A stretch of 64,000 bases of DNA from Microbispora sp. ZYX-F-249 (GTDB taxonomy: Bacteria; Actinomycetota; Actinomycetes; Streptosporangiales; Streptosporangiaceae), in NCBI RefSeq assembly GCF_039649665.1, contig NZ_JBDJAW010000024.1, positions 62,001-126,000 of the forward strand, given 5' to 3'. How positions within the stretch are numbered: position 1 is the stretch's first letter; every line of letters starts with the position of its first letter. This document shows positions 54,079 through 62,849 of the stretch, in pieces. The translations under genes and the position numbers were made by a program. Below the pieces are notes generated by a model that saw nothing but the letters and a program-made list of their open reading frames with translations, was not told the origin of the DNA and did not search any database.

Positions 54079-55017
54079 ATGTCGAAGGCAGCCCAACTCG
54101 ACCGCGACGCCGTACGGATCGGCGATCTCGTGATCGGCGACGGGCTACCCGTGGTGGTCGTCGGCGGTCAGGACGCCCGCTGGCTGCGCCTGCGCGGCGA
54201 CGGCGGCCCGCCCGCCGACGGGGTGGTCGCCGAGGCCAGGGCGAGTTGGGCGGGCCCGCTGCTGGTGGAGCCCGCCTCGGCCGCCGACCTGCCCGCCGTG
54301 GCCCGGCACGCCGACGGAGTGGTGATCGGCGCCGCCTCGGCGTGCGATCCCGTCCTCGTCCGCGCCGCGGCCCGGCTCGGGCTGCCCGTCGTCCTGCAGC
54401 GGGGCGTCGTGGGCGGGCGGACGGCGACACTGGAGGAGTGGCTGACCGCGGTGGACGACTGCGCCGCCGAGGGCAACGAGGCGATCGTGCTCTGCGAGAG
54501 CGGCGGGCGCGCGGAGCCGGAGGACGCCGCGCCCGACCTGGGGCTCATGCGTGCGGCGCGGGAGCGGACCGGCCGCCCCGTGCTCGCCGGGCTGGGCGGG
54601 GACGGCGCGCTGGCGGGCGCGGCGGTGGCGGCGGGGGCGGACGGCCTGCTGGTCGGCCCGGGCGCGTCCGCGCGGGTTCTCGCGACGGCCCGCGAGGCGG
54701 CGACCGTCGTGGCGGCGGTCGTGCGGCCGGAGGCGCCCGAGACCCTCGACGCGGCCCGGGGCGCGATCGACCGCGTGGACGCGGCCCTCGCCACGCTCCT
54801 CGAACGCCGCGCCGGACTGGCCGGGCGGATCCAGCGACTCAAGCCCGTCGGCGGTTTCCGGGGCCGGGACATGGAGCGCGAGCGCCGCCTCGTCGAGGCC
54901 ATGGCCCGCCGCGCCCCCAGCCTCGGCGCCGGGCTGCTCGCCCCGATCATGAACGCCGTGATCGAGGCCGGACTGCGCCTGTCGGAGGAGACGCGGAACG
55001 GCGAGGAACGGAGATAA
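54079..55017 (+). CDS. Degenerate DAHP synthase domain fused to chorismate mutase
   Basis: 312 residues; ATG 54079, GGAGGAG six bases upstream. Residues about 1-218 resemble class I DAHP synthase (LPVVLQRG, TLEEWLTAVDDCAAEGNEAI, VLCESGG). The KRG lysine is Gln107, and the metal-binding His of the DPSHG loop is missing (GLGGDGALAG at about 170). The metal Cys139 remains. Residues 224-305 are an AroQ-class chorismate mutase with plausible Arg/Lys active-site residues (LLERRAGLAGRIQRLK, DMERERR). The chorismate mutase half probably works and the DAHPS half probably does not. It follows the leader/attenuator; dnaE is downstream. Confidence 0.8.
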   Translation: MSKAAQLDRDAVRIGDLVIGDGLPVVVVGGQDARWLRLRGDGGPPADGVVAEARASWAGPLLVEPASAADLPAVARHADGVVIGAASACDPVLVRAAARLGLPVVLQRGVVGGRTATLEEWLTAVDDCAAEGNEAIVLCESGGRAEPEDAAPDLGLMRAARERTGRPVLAGLGGDGALAGAAVAAGADGLLVGPGASARVLATAREAATVVAAVVRPEAPETLDAARGAIDRVDAALATLLERRAGLAGRIQRLKPVGGFRGRDMERERRLVEAMARRAPSLGAGLLAPIMNAVIEAGLRLSEETRNGEERR

Positions 55018-55096
55018 ACTCTGCTTCACCTGAGTCCCACTGGTTCGCGATCACGGCGTAGGCTCTGGTCCGCGGTCCGGTGACGATGGGGGTCTC

Positions 55097-58000
55097 ATGG
55101 GTGATTCGTTTGTGCATCTGCACGTCCACACCGAGTACTCGATGCTCGACGGAGCGGCGCGGCTGAAGCAGATGTTCAAACTCGTGGGCGAGCTGGAGAT
55201 GCCCGCGATCGCGATCACCGACCACGGCAACATGCACGGCGCCTACGACTTCTACAAGCAGGCGACCGCCGCCGGGGTGAAGCCCATCCTCGGCATCGAG
55301 GCGTACGTCGCGCCCGAGTCGCGCATGCACAAGAAGCCGGTGCTGTGGGGCGAGCCGCACCAGAAGAGCGACGACGTCTCGGCGGGTGGCTACTACACCC
55401 ACATGACGATCTGGGCGCGGAACAAGGCTGGGCTGCAGAACCTGATGAAGCTCAGCTCGCGTGCCTACACCGAGGGCTTCGTCCGCAAGTGGGCCCGGAT
55501 GGACGCCGACATCCTCGCCGAGCACGCCGAGGGCCTGATGGCCACCACCGGCTGCCCCTCCGGCGAGGTGCAGACCCGCCTGCGGCTCGGCCAGTACGAC
55601 CAGGCGCTCAAGGCCGCGGCGAAGTACCAGGAGATCTTCGGGAAGGACAACTACTTCCTGGAGATCATGGACCACGGTCTCGACATCGAGCGGCGGGTCC
55701 GCGACGGCCTCATCCGGATCAGCCGGGAGCTGGACATCCCCCCGGTCGTCACCAACGACTCCCACTACACGTACGAGTCCGACGCCGCCGGCCACGACGC
55801 CCTCCTGTGCATCCAGACGGGCAAGCAGCTCAGCGACCCCGACCGGTTCCGGTTCGACGGCAGCGGCTACTACGTCAAGTCCGCCGACGAGATGCGGGCG
55901 GTCGATTCCTCCGACATCTGGCAGGAGGGCTGCCGCAACACGCTGCTGGTGGCCGAGAAGGTCGACCCCGAGGGCTTCTTCCCGTACCACAACCTGATGC
56001 CGACCTACCCGATCCCCGAGGGGATGACGGAGGAGGAGTACTTCCGGCAGCAGGTCTGGGAGGGCATGAAGCGGCGCTTCCCGGGCGGCGTGGACGAGGA
56101 GCACCGCGCCTGGGTCGAGAACGAGATCGGCGTCATCCTCCAGATGGGCTTCCCGAGCTACTTCCTCGTGGTCGCCGACTTCATCATGTGGGCGAAGAAC
56201 AACGGCATCCGGGTCGGCCCCGGCCGTGGTTCCGCCGCCGGCTCGCTGGTCGCGTACGCGCTGGGCATCACCGACCTCGACCCGATCCCGCACGGCCTGA
56301 TCTTCGAGCGGTTCCTCAACCCCGAGCGCGTCTCGATGCCCGACATCGACATCGACTTCGACGAGCGCCGGCGCGCCGATGTGATCCGCTACGTGACCGA
56401 GAAGTGGGGCGCCGACAAGGTCGCCATGATCGCCACGTTCGGCACCATCAAGGCGAAGGCGGCCGTGAAGGACGCCGGCCGCGTCCTCGGCTACCCGTAC
56501 GCGCTGGGCGACCGCATCTCCAAGGCGTTCCCCCCGGCCGTGATGGGCAAGGACATCCCGCTGTCGGGCATCTTCGACGCCGACCACCCGCGCTACAACG
56601 AGGCGGGCGAGCTGCGCAAGCTGTACGACGAGGACGTCGACGTCAAGGCGACGATCGACCTCGGGCGCGGCCTGGAGGGCCTGATCCGGCAGACCGGCGT
56701 GCACGCCGCGGGCGTCATCATGTCCGCCGAGCCGCTGACCGACCACATCCCGATCATGCGCCGCGACTCCGACGGCGCGATCATCACGCAGTTCGACTAC
56801 CCGACCTGCGAAACGCTCGGCCTGCTGAAGATGGACTTCCTGGGCCTGCGCAACCTCACGATCATCGACGACTGCCTGAAGATGATCGAGGCCAACACCG
56901 GAAACAAGATCGAGCTGCTCGACCTCCCGCTCGACGACACCAGGACGTACGAGCTGCTGGCCAAGGGCGACACGCTCGGCATCTTCCAGCTGGACGGCGG
57001 CGGCATGCGCACGCTGCTGCGGCTGATGAAGCCCGACAACTTCGAGGACATCTCCGCGGCCCTCGCGCTCTACCGGCCCGGCCCGATGGGCGCCAACTCG
57101 CACACGAACTACGCGCTGCGAAAGAACGGCCAGCAGGAGATCACCCCGATCCACCCCGAGCTGGAGGAGCCGCTCAAGGACATCCTCAGCACGACCTACG
57201 GCCTGATCGTCTATCAGGAGCAGGTCATGGCCATCGCGCAGAAGGTGGCCAACTACACGCTCGGCGGCGCCGACCTGCTCCGCCGCGCGATGGGCAAGAA
57301 GAAGAAGTCCGAACTGGACAAGCAGTTCGAGTTCTTCGAGAAGGGCATGAAGGAGAACGGCTTCTCCGCCGCGGCCATCAAGGCCCTGTGGGACATCCTT
57401 CTCCCGTTCTCCGACTACGCGTTCAACAAGGCCCACACCGCCGGATACGGCCTGGTGTCGTACTGGACCGCCTACCTCAAGGCCAACTACCCGGCCGAGT
57501 ACATGGCGGCCCTGCTGACCAGCGTCAAGGACGACAAGGACAAGTCGGCCCTCTACCTCAACGAGTGCCGCCGCATGGGCATCAAGGTGCTCCCGCCGGA
57601 CGTCAACGACTCCGACTTCGACTTCACCCCGCGCGGCACCGACATCCGGTTCGGCCTGTCGGCCATCCGCAACGTCGGCGCGAACGTCGTGGACGGGATC
57701 ATCGCGGCGCGCAAGGAGAAGGGCAGGTTCACCGATTTCAAGGACTTCCTGCGCAAGGTCCCCGCGATCGTCTGCAACAAGCGGGTCATCGAGTCGCTGA
57801 TCAAGTCGGGCGCGTACGACTCGTTCGGGCACGTGCGCAAGGGCCTGCTCATGGTGCACGAGCAGGCGGTGGACGCGATCATCGACATCAAGAAGAACGA
57901 GGCCATCGGCCAGGACTCGCTGTTCGGCGCCATCGACGGCGCGGAGGACCAGACCTTCGACGTGCAGATCCCGCCGGGGGAGTGGGACAAGACGACGCTG

Positions 58001-58618
58001 CTGCAGTTCGAGCGGGAGATGCTCGGCCTGTACGTCTCCGACCACCCGTTGTTCGGCGTCGAGCACATCCTGTCGGCGGGCGCCGACTGCTCGATCGCCG
58101 CGCTGCAGGACGACAGCCGCCCCGACGGGCAGGTCGTCACGGTGGGCGGCATCCTGTCGGGCCTGCAGCGCAAGGTGACCAAGAAGGGCGACACCTGGGT
58201 CCTCACGATGCTGGAGGACCTGGAGGGCTCGATCGAGGTCATGATCTTCCCGTCGGCCTACCAGCTCTGCGCGACCGTGCTCGCCGAGGACGCGATCGTC
58301 TTCGTCAAGGGCAGGATCGACAAGCGGGAGGACGTCGCGAAGATCATCGCGATGGAGGTGACCGCGCCGGACCTCACGGCCGAGTCGGGCGGGCCGCTGG
58401 TGGTGAGCATGCCGATCAACCGTTGCACGCCGCCCGTCGTCGGCCGGCTCAAGGAGGTGCTCACCACCCATCCGGGGACCACGGAGGTCCACCTCCAGGT
58501 GCACAACGGGCCGCGCACGACGGTCATGCGGCTGGACGACCGGCTCCGCGTGACCCCCTCGCCGGCCCTGATGGGCGACCTCAAGCAGCTGCTCGGGCCG
58601 GCCTGCCTGGCCGGTTGA
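55097..58618 (+). CDS. dnaE: DNA polymerase III alpha subunit (replicative polymerase)
   Basis: 1173 residues, the normal DnaE1 length. PHP domain ([32 protein letters not shown]). Polymerase palm with [18 protein letters not shown] and the catalytic Asp cluster [12 protein letters not shown]. Then [15 protein letters not shown], the beta-binding and HhH regions ([20 protein letters not shown]), and the OB domain ([20 protein letters not shown]). ATG 55097 follows ATGGGGGTCTC with weak Shine-Dalgarno complementarity. It is followed by a bidirectional terminator. Confidence 0.98.
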   Translation: MGDSFVHLHVHTEYSMLDGAARLKQMFKLVGELEMPAIAITDHGNMHGAYDFYKQATAAGVKPILGIEAYVAPESRMHKKPVLWGEPHQKSDDVSAGGYYTHMTIWARNKAGLQNLMKLSSRAYTEGFVRKWARMDADILAEHAEGLMATTGCPSGEVQTRLRLGQYDQALKAAAKYQEIFGKDNYFLEIMDHGLDIERRVRDGLIRISRELDIPPVVTNDSHYTYESDAAGHDALLCIQTGKQLSDPDRFRFDGSGYYVKSADEMRAVDSSDIWQEGCRNTLLVAEKVDPEGFFPYHNLMPTYPIPEGMTEEEYFRQQVWEGMKRRFPGGVDEEHRAWVENEIGVILQMGFPSYFLVVADFIMWAKNNGIRVGPGRGSAAGSLVAYALGITDLDPIPHGLIFERFLNPERVSMPDIDIDFDERRRADVIRYVTEKWGADKVAMIATFGTIKAKAAVKDAGRVLGYPYALGDRISKAFPPAVMGKDIPLSGIFDADHPRYNEAGELRKLYDEDVDVKATIDLGRGLEGLIRQTGVHAAGVIMSAEPLTDHIPIMRRDSDGAIITQFDYPTCETLGLLKMDFLGLRNLTIIDDCLKMIEANTGNKIELLDLPLDDTRTYELLAKGDTLGIFQLDGGGMRTLLRLMKPDNFEDISAALALYRPGPMGANSHTNYALRKNGQQEITPIHPELEEPLKDILSTTYGLIVYQEQVMAIAQKVANYTLGGADLLRRAMGKKKKSELDKQFEFFEKGMKENGFSAAAIKALWDILLPFSDYAFNKAHTAGYGLVSYWTAYLKANYPAEYMAALLTSVKDDKDKSALYLNECRRMGIKVLPPDVNDSDFDFTPRGTDIRFGLSAIRNVGANVVDGIIAARKEKGRFTDFKDFLRKVPAIVCNKRVIESLIKSGAYDSFGHVRKGLLMVHEQAVDAIIDIKKNEAIGQDSLFGAIDGAEDQTFDVQIPPGEWDKTTLLQFEREMLGLYVSDHPLFGVEHILSAGADCSIAALQDDSRPDGQVVTVGGILSGLQRKVTKKGDTWVLTMLEDLEGSIEVMIFPSAYQLCATVLAEDAIVFVKGRIDKREDVAKIIAMEVTAPDLTAESGGPLVVSMPINRCTPPVVGRLKEVLTTHPGTTEVHLQVHNGPRTTVMRLDDRLRVTPSPALMGDLKQLLGPACLAG

Positions 58619-58641
58619 CCGGCCGCCCGGACGACGTGACG

Positions 58642-58666
58642 ACGCGGGCCGCACGGCGGCCCGCGT
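58642..58666. terminator. Bidirectional terminator between dnaE and the PBP gene
   Basis: ACGCGGGCCGC and GCGGCCCGCGT form a perfect 11-bp stem with loop ACG. It abuts the PBP stop codon. Confidence 0.8.
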
Positions 58667-60895
58667 TCAGCGGCCGGAGGCCGCGGTGTGTGTTCCGGTC
58701 CCCGCCGCGGGGCGCTCGGCCTCCCGCTCTCGCTTCTTCTCCTCCTTCTCCTTCTTCTCCTTCTCCCTTTCCTTCTTGCGCTGCTTCTCCAGCGCCTCCT
58801 TCAGCCCCGGCGTGAACCCGCCGCCGAACCGGGCCATGTCGGGCGGGACGAAGCCGTACACGGGGGTGCCCCGCAGCGCGGCCCGCATCGAGTCCACCCA
58901 GATCGGGCCGGGCAGCGAGGCGCCCTGCACCGCGCCGTAGTAGCGGCCGCCGATGGTGACGCCGGTGAGCGGATAGCGGTAGGAACCGCGGATGTCGCCC
59001 ACGCTCACGGCGGCCGCGAGGCCCGGCGTGTACCCGGCGAACCAGGCCGAGGTGTAGCCGTTGTTGGTGCCCGTCTTGCCCGCGGCGGGCCGCCCGATGG
59101 ACTGGCCGCGCATCGTGCCCTGGGTGAAGACCCCCGTGAGCACGTGGCTCACCGCGTCGGCGACCGCGGGCTCGATCGCGCTCACGCACGCCGGCGGGAT
59201 GTCGGTGCGGGTGCCGTCGCGCTCCACCACGGCGGTGATGGCCAGCGGACGGCAGTAGCGGCCGCGGGCGGCCAGCGCGGCGTACGCCGCCGCCACGGTG
59301 GTGGGGTCCATCTCGTTGGCCCCCAGCGTGAACGTCGGCACCTCGTGCAGCGGCGTGCCGTCCGCCCGCCTGATGCCCAGTGACCTGGCCGTCTGCACGA
59401 CGTCGCACAGGCCGACCTCACGCTCCAGCCGCATGTAGAAGATGTTCACCGACTGCCAGGTGCCCATCTCCAGGCTGTACGGCCCCCCGCCGCCCTCGCC
59501 GCCCGCGTTGTGGATGACCGTCTTCGGGTCGTTGACGGCCCTGCCCGAGCAGTCGCGGTAGCCGTACGACGGGACGTAGGAACCGGGGATCGTGAAGCCG
59601 TCCCCGAACCGCATCCCCTGCTTGAGCGCGGTGGTCAGCGTGAACACCTTGAACGTGGAGCCCGCCTGCAGGCCGAGCCCGCCGCCGTGCGCGATGTCGG
59701 CCGCCAGGTTGTAGGTGGTGGCGGGCCCGAGGTCGCGGTCGTGCGGGTTGCGCCCGTACCGCTTGCTCACCGCCATCGCCCGGATGTGCCCGGTGCCCGG
59801 CTCGATCATGGTCTCCGACGCCACCTGGTTGTCGCGCGGCCTGACCCGCGCGGCGATGGCACGCGCCGCGGCCCGCTGCGCGACCGGGTCGATGGTCGTC
59901 CAGATGGTCAGCCCGCCCCGCTGCAGGCGCCGTTCCCGGTCGGCCCTGGTGTACCCGAACGCGGGGTTGCTCAGCACCTCGCGTTCCACGTACACGCAGA
60001 AGAAGGGATGGGCGCTGCCGGCGCAGCCGCCGGGCTCGGGCCGCAGGCGCAGCCCCAGCGGCTCGGCCGCGGCGGCGCGCGCCGTGTTCCCGTCGATCAC
60101 CCCGAGCTCGGCCATCCGGCCCAGGACCAGGTCGCGCCGGTCCCGCAGCCGGTCCCTGTGCTCGTCGCCGAGGGAGGGATCGGTGTCGTACGGCGTGCGG
60201 ACGGCGCCGGCGAGCGTCGCGGCCTGCGTGAGCGTCAGGTCGGCGGCGTCGACGCCGAAGAACCGCTTGGCCGCGGCCTGGACGCCGAACGCCCCCGCGC
60301 CGAAGTAGGCGATGTTGAGGTAACGCTCGAGGATCTGGTCCTTGGTGTACTTGCGCTCCAGCGCCAGCGCGTACCGCAGCTCGTCGAGTTTGCGGCGGAA
60401 CGAGCGCACGAGGGCCTGCGCCCGCTCGTCCTCCGACTCGGCCTGGTTCAGCATGATGTTCTTGACGAGCTGCTGGCTGATGGACGAGCCGCCCTGCCGG
60501 ATCCCGCCGGCCCGGGTGTTGGTGACGAAGGCGCGCAGCGTGCCCTTGAGGTCGAGGCCGCCGTGCTCGTAGAACCGGGCGTCCTCGATGGACACGATGG
60601 CCCGGCGCATCACCGGGGCGACCGCGCTCAGCGGCACCGACTGCCGGTTCTGGTAGTAGAACTGCGCGATCTGACGCCCGTTGCGGTCGAGCAGCCGGGT
60701 CACCTCGGGCAGCGGCTCCTCGCGCAGCGGCGCGGGCAGGTACGTGAGCGTGGACGCGGCGCCCCTGGCCGCCAGGCCGGCTCCGCCCACGAAGGGCATC
60801 GCCAGCCCGGCGACCAGGGTGCCCCCGGCTGTGCCGCACAGGCCCAGCGCGAGGACGGCGCGCCCGACGGTGACGCCGAGAGAACAAGAGGTCAC
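58667..60895 (-). CDS. Class A penicillin-binding protein (transglycosylase + transpeptidase)
   Basis: 742 residues. Short N-terminus, TM helix (about 10-35), then GT51 transglycosylase: EDARFYEHGGLDLKG with the catalytic Glu, GGSSISQQLVKN, ERKYTKDQILERYLNIAYFG. The transpeptidase domain has SxxK in AGSTFKVFTL, SxN in WQSVNIFYMRLE and KTGT in PAAGKTGTNNGYTSAW. A highly charged Lys/Glu/Arg tail (about 700-730, QRKKEREKEKKEKEEKKRER) follows and would be extracellular. Start GTG 60895 without a clear ribosome site. It builds and crosslinks glycan in elongation or sporulation. Confidence 0.94.
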   Translation of the reverse strand: MTSCSLGVTVGRAVLALGLCGTAGGTLVAGLAMPFVGGAGLAARGAASTLTYLPAPLREEPLPEVTRLLDRNGRQIAQFYYQNRQSVPLSAVAPVMRRAIVSIEDARFYEHGGLDLKGTLRAFVTNTRAGGIRQGGSSISQQLVKNIMLNQAESEDERAQALVRSFRRKLDELRYALALERKYTKDQILERYLNIAYFGAGAFGVQAAAKRFFGVDAADLTLTQAATLAGAVRTPYDTDPSLGDEHRDRLRDRRDLVLGRMAELGVIDGNTARAAAAEPLGLRLRPEPGGCAGSAHPFFCVYVEREVLSNPAFGYTRADRERRLQRGGLTIWTTIDPVAQRAAARAIAARVRPRDNQVASETMIEPGTGHIRAMAVSKRYGRNPHDRDLGPATTYNLAADIAHGGGLGLQAGSTFKVFTLTTALKQGMRFGDGFTIPGSYVPSYGYRDCSGRAVNDPKTVIHNAGGEGGGGPYSLEMGTWQSVNIFYMRLEREVGLCDVVQTARSLGIRRADGTPLHEVPTFTLGANEMDPTTVAAAYAALAARGRYCRPLAITAVVERDGTRTDIPPACVSAIEPAVADAVSHVLTGVFTQGTMRGQSIGRPAAGKTGTNNGYTSAWFAGYTPGLAAAVSVGDIRGSYRYPLTGVTIGGRYYGAVQGASLPGPIWVDSMRAALRGTPVYGFVPPDMARFGGGFTPGLKEALEKQRKKEREKEKKEKEEKKREREAERPAAGTGTHTAASGR

Positions 60896-60947
60896 GGGAT
60901 ATCAGTGCGACCTCTGGCGTTTGTCCAAACCCGGGAGCCCTGAAGCT

Positions 60948-62252
60948 TTACGTGATCCTGTTGATCTTCAACCCGAGGGAGGTGAACTGTTCGAACGGTC
61001 TGTGGTAGCCGCGTTCGATGTGGTTGACGCCCCGCAGGGTCGAGGTGCCCTCGGCGACGGCGGCGGCCAGCACCGCGGAGAACCCGGCGCGGATGTCGGG
61101 GAGCGTGACGTCGGCCCCGCGCAGGTTGGAGACTCCGCGTACGACCGCCGAGTGCTTGGCGTTGGTGTCGTGATAACGGCACGCCGGGCCGCCCAGGCAC
61201 TGGGCGAACACCTCGATCTCGCACCCCATCTTCTGCAGCGCGGGCACGTACACGAGCCGGTTCTCGAACACCGTCTCGTGCAGCACCGACATGCCCTCGG
61301 CACGGGTGAACAGCACCATCAGCGGCGTCTGCCAGTCCGTCATGAAACCGGGGTGGGTGTCGGTCTGCACCGCCGCCGCGCGCAGGCCGTCCGGGGCCGA
61401 GGCGCACAGCCAGTCGTCGGTGATCTCGAACCGCGCGCCCATCCTCGCCAGCGTGGTGATGGCGGTGACGAGCCGGTCCTGGTGGCAGCCGTGCACGCGC
61501 ACCTCGCCACCCGTCACCAGGCCCGCCACGAGGTACGAGAACGCCTCGATGCGGTCGCCGGCCAGCCAGGTGGAGGCGCCGTGCAGCTTCTCGACGCCCT
61601 CGATGACGATGCGCCGGTCCGGGCTCAGCTCGATCATCGCGCCCATGCGCTGGAGGAACAACGCCAGCTCCACCACCTCGGGCTCCATCGCCGCGCCCTT
61701 GATGACGGTCTTGCCCTCCGCGAGCACCGCCGTCATGAGGATCGTCTCGGTGGCGCCCACGCTGGGGTAGGGGAGCGTGATGCGGTTGCCGCGCAGCCGC
61801 GTCGCCTTGGCGGTGATGCCGTTGTCGCCGACCTCGATCTCCGCGCCCATCGACCGCAGCGCCTCGACGTGGAAGTTGACCGGCCGCCTGCCGATGGGGT
61901 CGCCGCCGACGAGGGGGACGAACGCCTCGCCCGCCAGGTGCAGCAGCGGGCCGAGCATCAGGATCGGGATGCGGTTGAGCCCGGTGTACTCCTCCGGCAC
62001 GCGCGGCCGGATCTCGTTGCCCCGCTCGATGGTGATCTCGCCCGGGGTGATCTCCACATGGATGCCGAGGGCTTCGAGCATGGCGGCGGTCAGCCCCACC
62101 TCGCCGACCTCGGGGGCGTTGTGCAGCGTGCTCGGACCCGTCCCGAGCATCGCCGCCACCATGTGCTTGGAGACCGCGTTCTTCGATCCCCGGACCTCCA
62201 CGTCCCCCCGCAACGGGCCGGACGGGTCGATCTGCCATACCTCTTCGCTCAC
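60948..62252 (-). CDS. murA: MurA-family UDP-GlcNAc 1-carboxyvinyltransferase (Asp-118 type)
   Basis: 434 residues; GTG 62252 with AAGGAGG four bases upstream gives (M)SEEVWQIDPSGPLRGDVEV. EPSP-synthase-like fold with GSKNAVSKHMVAAML, PSVGATETILMTAVLAEG, DIRAGFSAVLAAAVAEG and HIERGYHRPFEQF. The active-site loop reads GGDPIGRRP, so Asp118 stands where Cys115 of E. coli MurA reacts with fosfomycin; this predicts resistance. The protein is divergent from mycobacterial MurA, so it may be the second paralogue known in several actinomycetes rather than the housekeeping copy. A palindrome lies in its promoter. Confidence 0.88.
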   Translation of the reverse strand: MSEEVWQIDPSGPLRGDVEVRGSKNAVSKHMVAAMLGTGPSTLHNAPEVGEVGLTAAMLEALGIHVEITPGEITIERGNEIRPRVPEEYTGLNRIPILMLGPLLHLAGEAFVPLVGGDPIGRRPVNFHVEALRSMGAEIEVGDNGITAKATRLRGNRITLPYPSVGATETILMTAVLAEGKTVIKGAAMEPEVVELALFLQRMGAMIELSPDRRIVIEGVEKLHGASTWLAGDRIEAFSYLVAGLVTGGEVRVHGCHQDRLVTAITTLARMGARFEITDDWLCASAPDGLRAAAVQTDTHPGFMTDWQTPLMVLFTRAEGMSVLHETVFENRLVYVPALQKMGCEIEVFAQCLGGPACRYHDTNAKHSAVVRGVSNLRGADVTLPDIRAGFSAVLAAAVAEGTSTLRGVNHIERGYHRPFEQFTSLGLKINRIT

Positions 62253-62311
62253 TCGGCCTCCTTGGCCCACACCGATGCCGTGCGTCCCCTGCACCCGGCT
62301 TCAGCAAGAGT

Positions 62312-62329
62312 AACGGGATCGGTCCCGTT
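62312..62329. promoter_or_regulatory. Operator-like palindrome shared by murA and its divergent neighbour
   Basis: AACGGGA-TCGG-TCCCGTT has two perfect 7-bp arms. It fits into the 17-bp spacer between an ATGGTA (-35-like, minus strand 62335-62330) and TACTCT (-10-like, 62312-62307) for murA. It also covers the -35 region of the leaderless promoter facing right. The regulator is not encoded nearby. Confidence 0.55.
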
Positions 62330-62340
62330 TACCATGTGGG

Positions 62341-62346
62341 TACTAT
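62341..62346 (+). promoter_or_regulatory. -10 element of a leaderless promoter
   Basis: TACTAT lies seven bases before the GTG at 62354, the distance expected for a transcript starting on the start codon. The -35 region is within the palindrome at 62312-62329. Confidence 0.45.
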
Positions 62347-62353
62347 CTGGACG

Positions 62354-62839
62354 GTGCGGCATCTGAGGGGCAATCTGGCTACGACCGTCGTGACCGTCCT
62401 CGTGCTCGCCGTCCTCGGCGTGGTCGCCGGATACGTGTGGTCGGCGCTCGCCCCCGCCACGCGGTACGTGCTCGTCGACGGGACACCGCACCTGGCCGAC
62501 CCGGAGACACAGTCCCTCATCGAGGCCGACGGCTGGTTCGCCGCCGTCACCGGCGGGTTCGGCCTGGTCTGCGCGGTCGCGGGGTACGTGCTGTCGCGCC
62601 ACCGGCCGGTCGAGGTGCTCGTGGGGCTCGCGGCCGGCGGGCTGCTCGCCGGGTACGTCGCGATGCTGGTCGGCGGCACGGCCAAGGGCGTGGTCCAGGC
62701 GGCGGGACCGGGCGGCTACACCACCACGACCTCGCTGGACCTGACCGCGTACGGCGTGCTGTTCGCCTGGCCGCTCGTCGCCACCACGGTCTTCTGGGTC
62801 ATCGAGTTCGCCGTGACGTACAACCAGCGCGCCCGCTGA
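62354..62839 (+). CDS. Small four-helix membrane protein (DUF2567-like)
   Basis: 161 residues. TM helices at about 9-29 (LATTVVTVLVLAVLGVVAGY), 64-82, 89-108 and 132-152. The first extracytoplasmic loop contains LVDGTPHLADPETQSLIEAD. This pattern matches the actinobacterial DUF2567 family, whose function is unknown. GTG 62354 is preferred because it follows TACTAT by seven bases; GTG 62336 would add six residues. It diverges from murA and converges with an amidase gene 10 nt away. Confidence 0.72.
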   Translation: MRHLRGNLATTVVTVLVLAVLGVVAGYVWSALAPATRYVLVDGTPHLADPETQSLIEADGWFAAVTGGFGLVCAVAGYVLSRHRPVEVLVGLAAGGLLAGYVAMLVGGTAKGVVQAAGPGGYTTTTSLDLTAYGVLFAWPLVATTVFWVIEFAVTYNQRAR

Positions 62840-62849
62840 ATCCGGCTGC

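Noticed and set aside
54947-58654. A 1235-codon minus-strand open frame opposite dnaE
   Set aside because: Antisense shadow; dnaE on the plus strand carries every expected motif.
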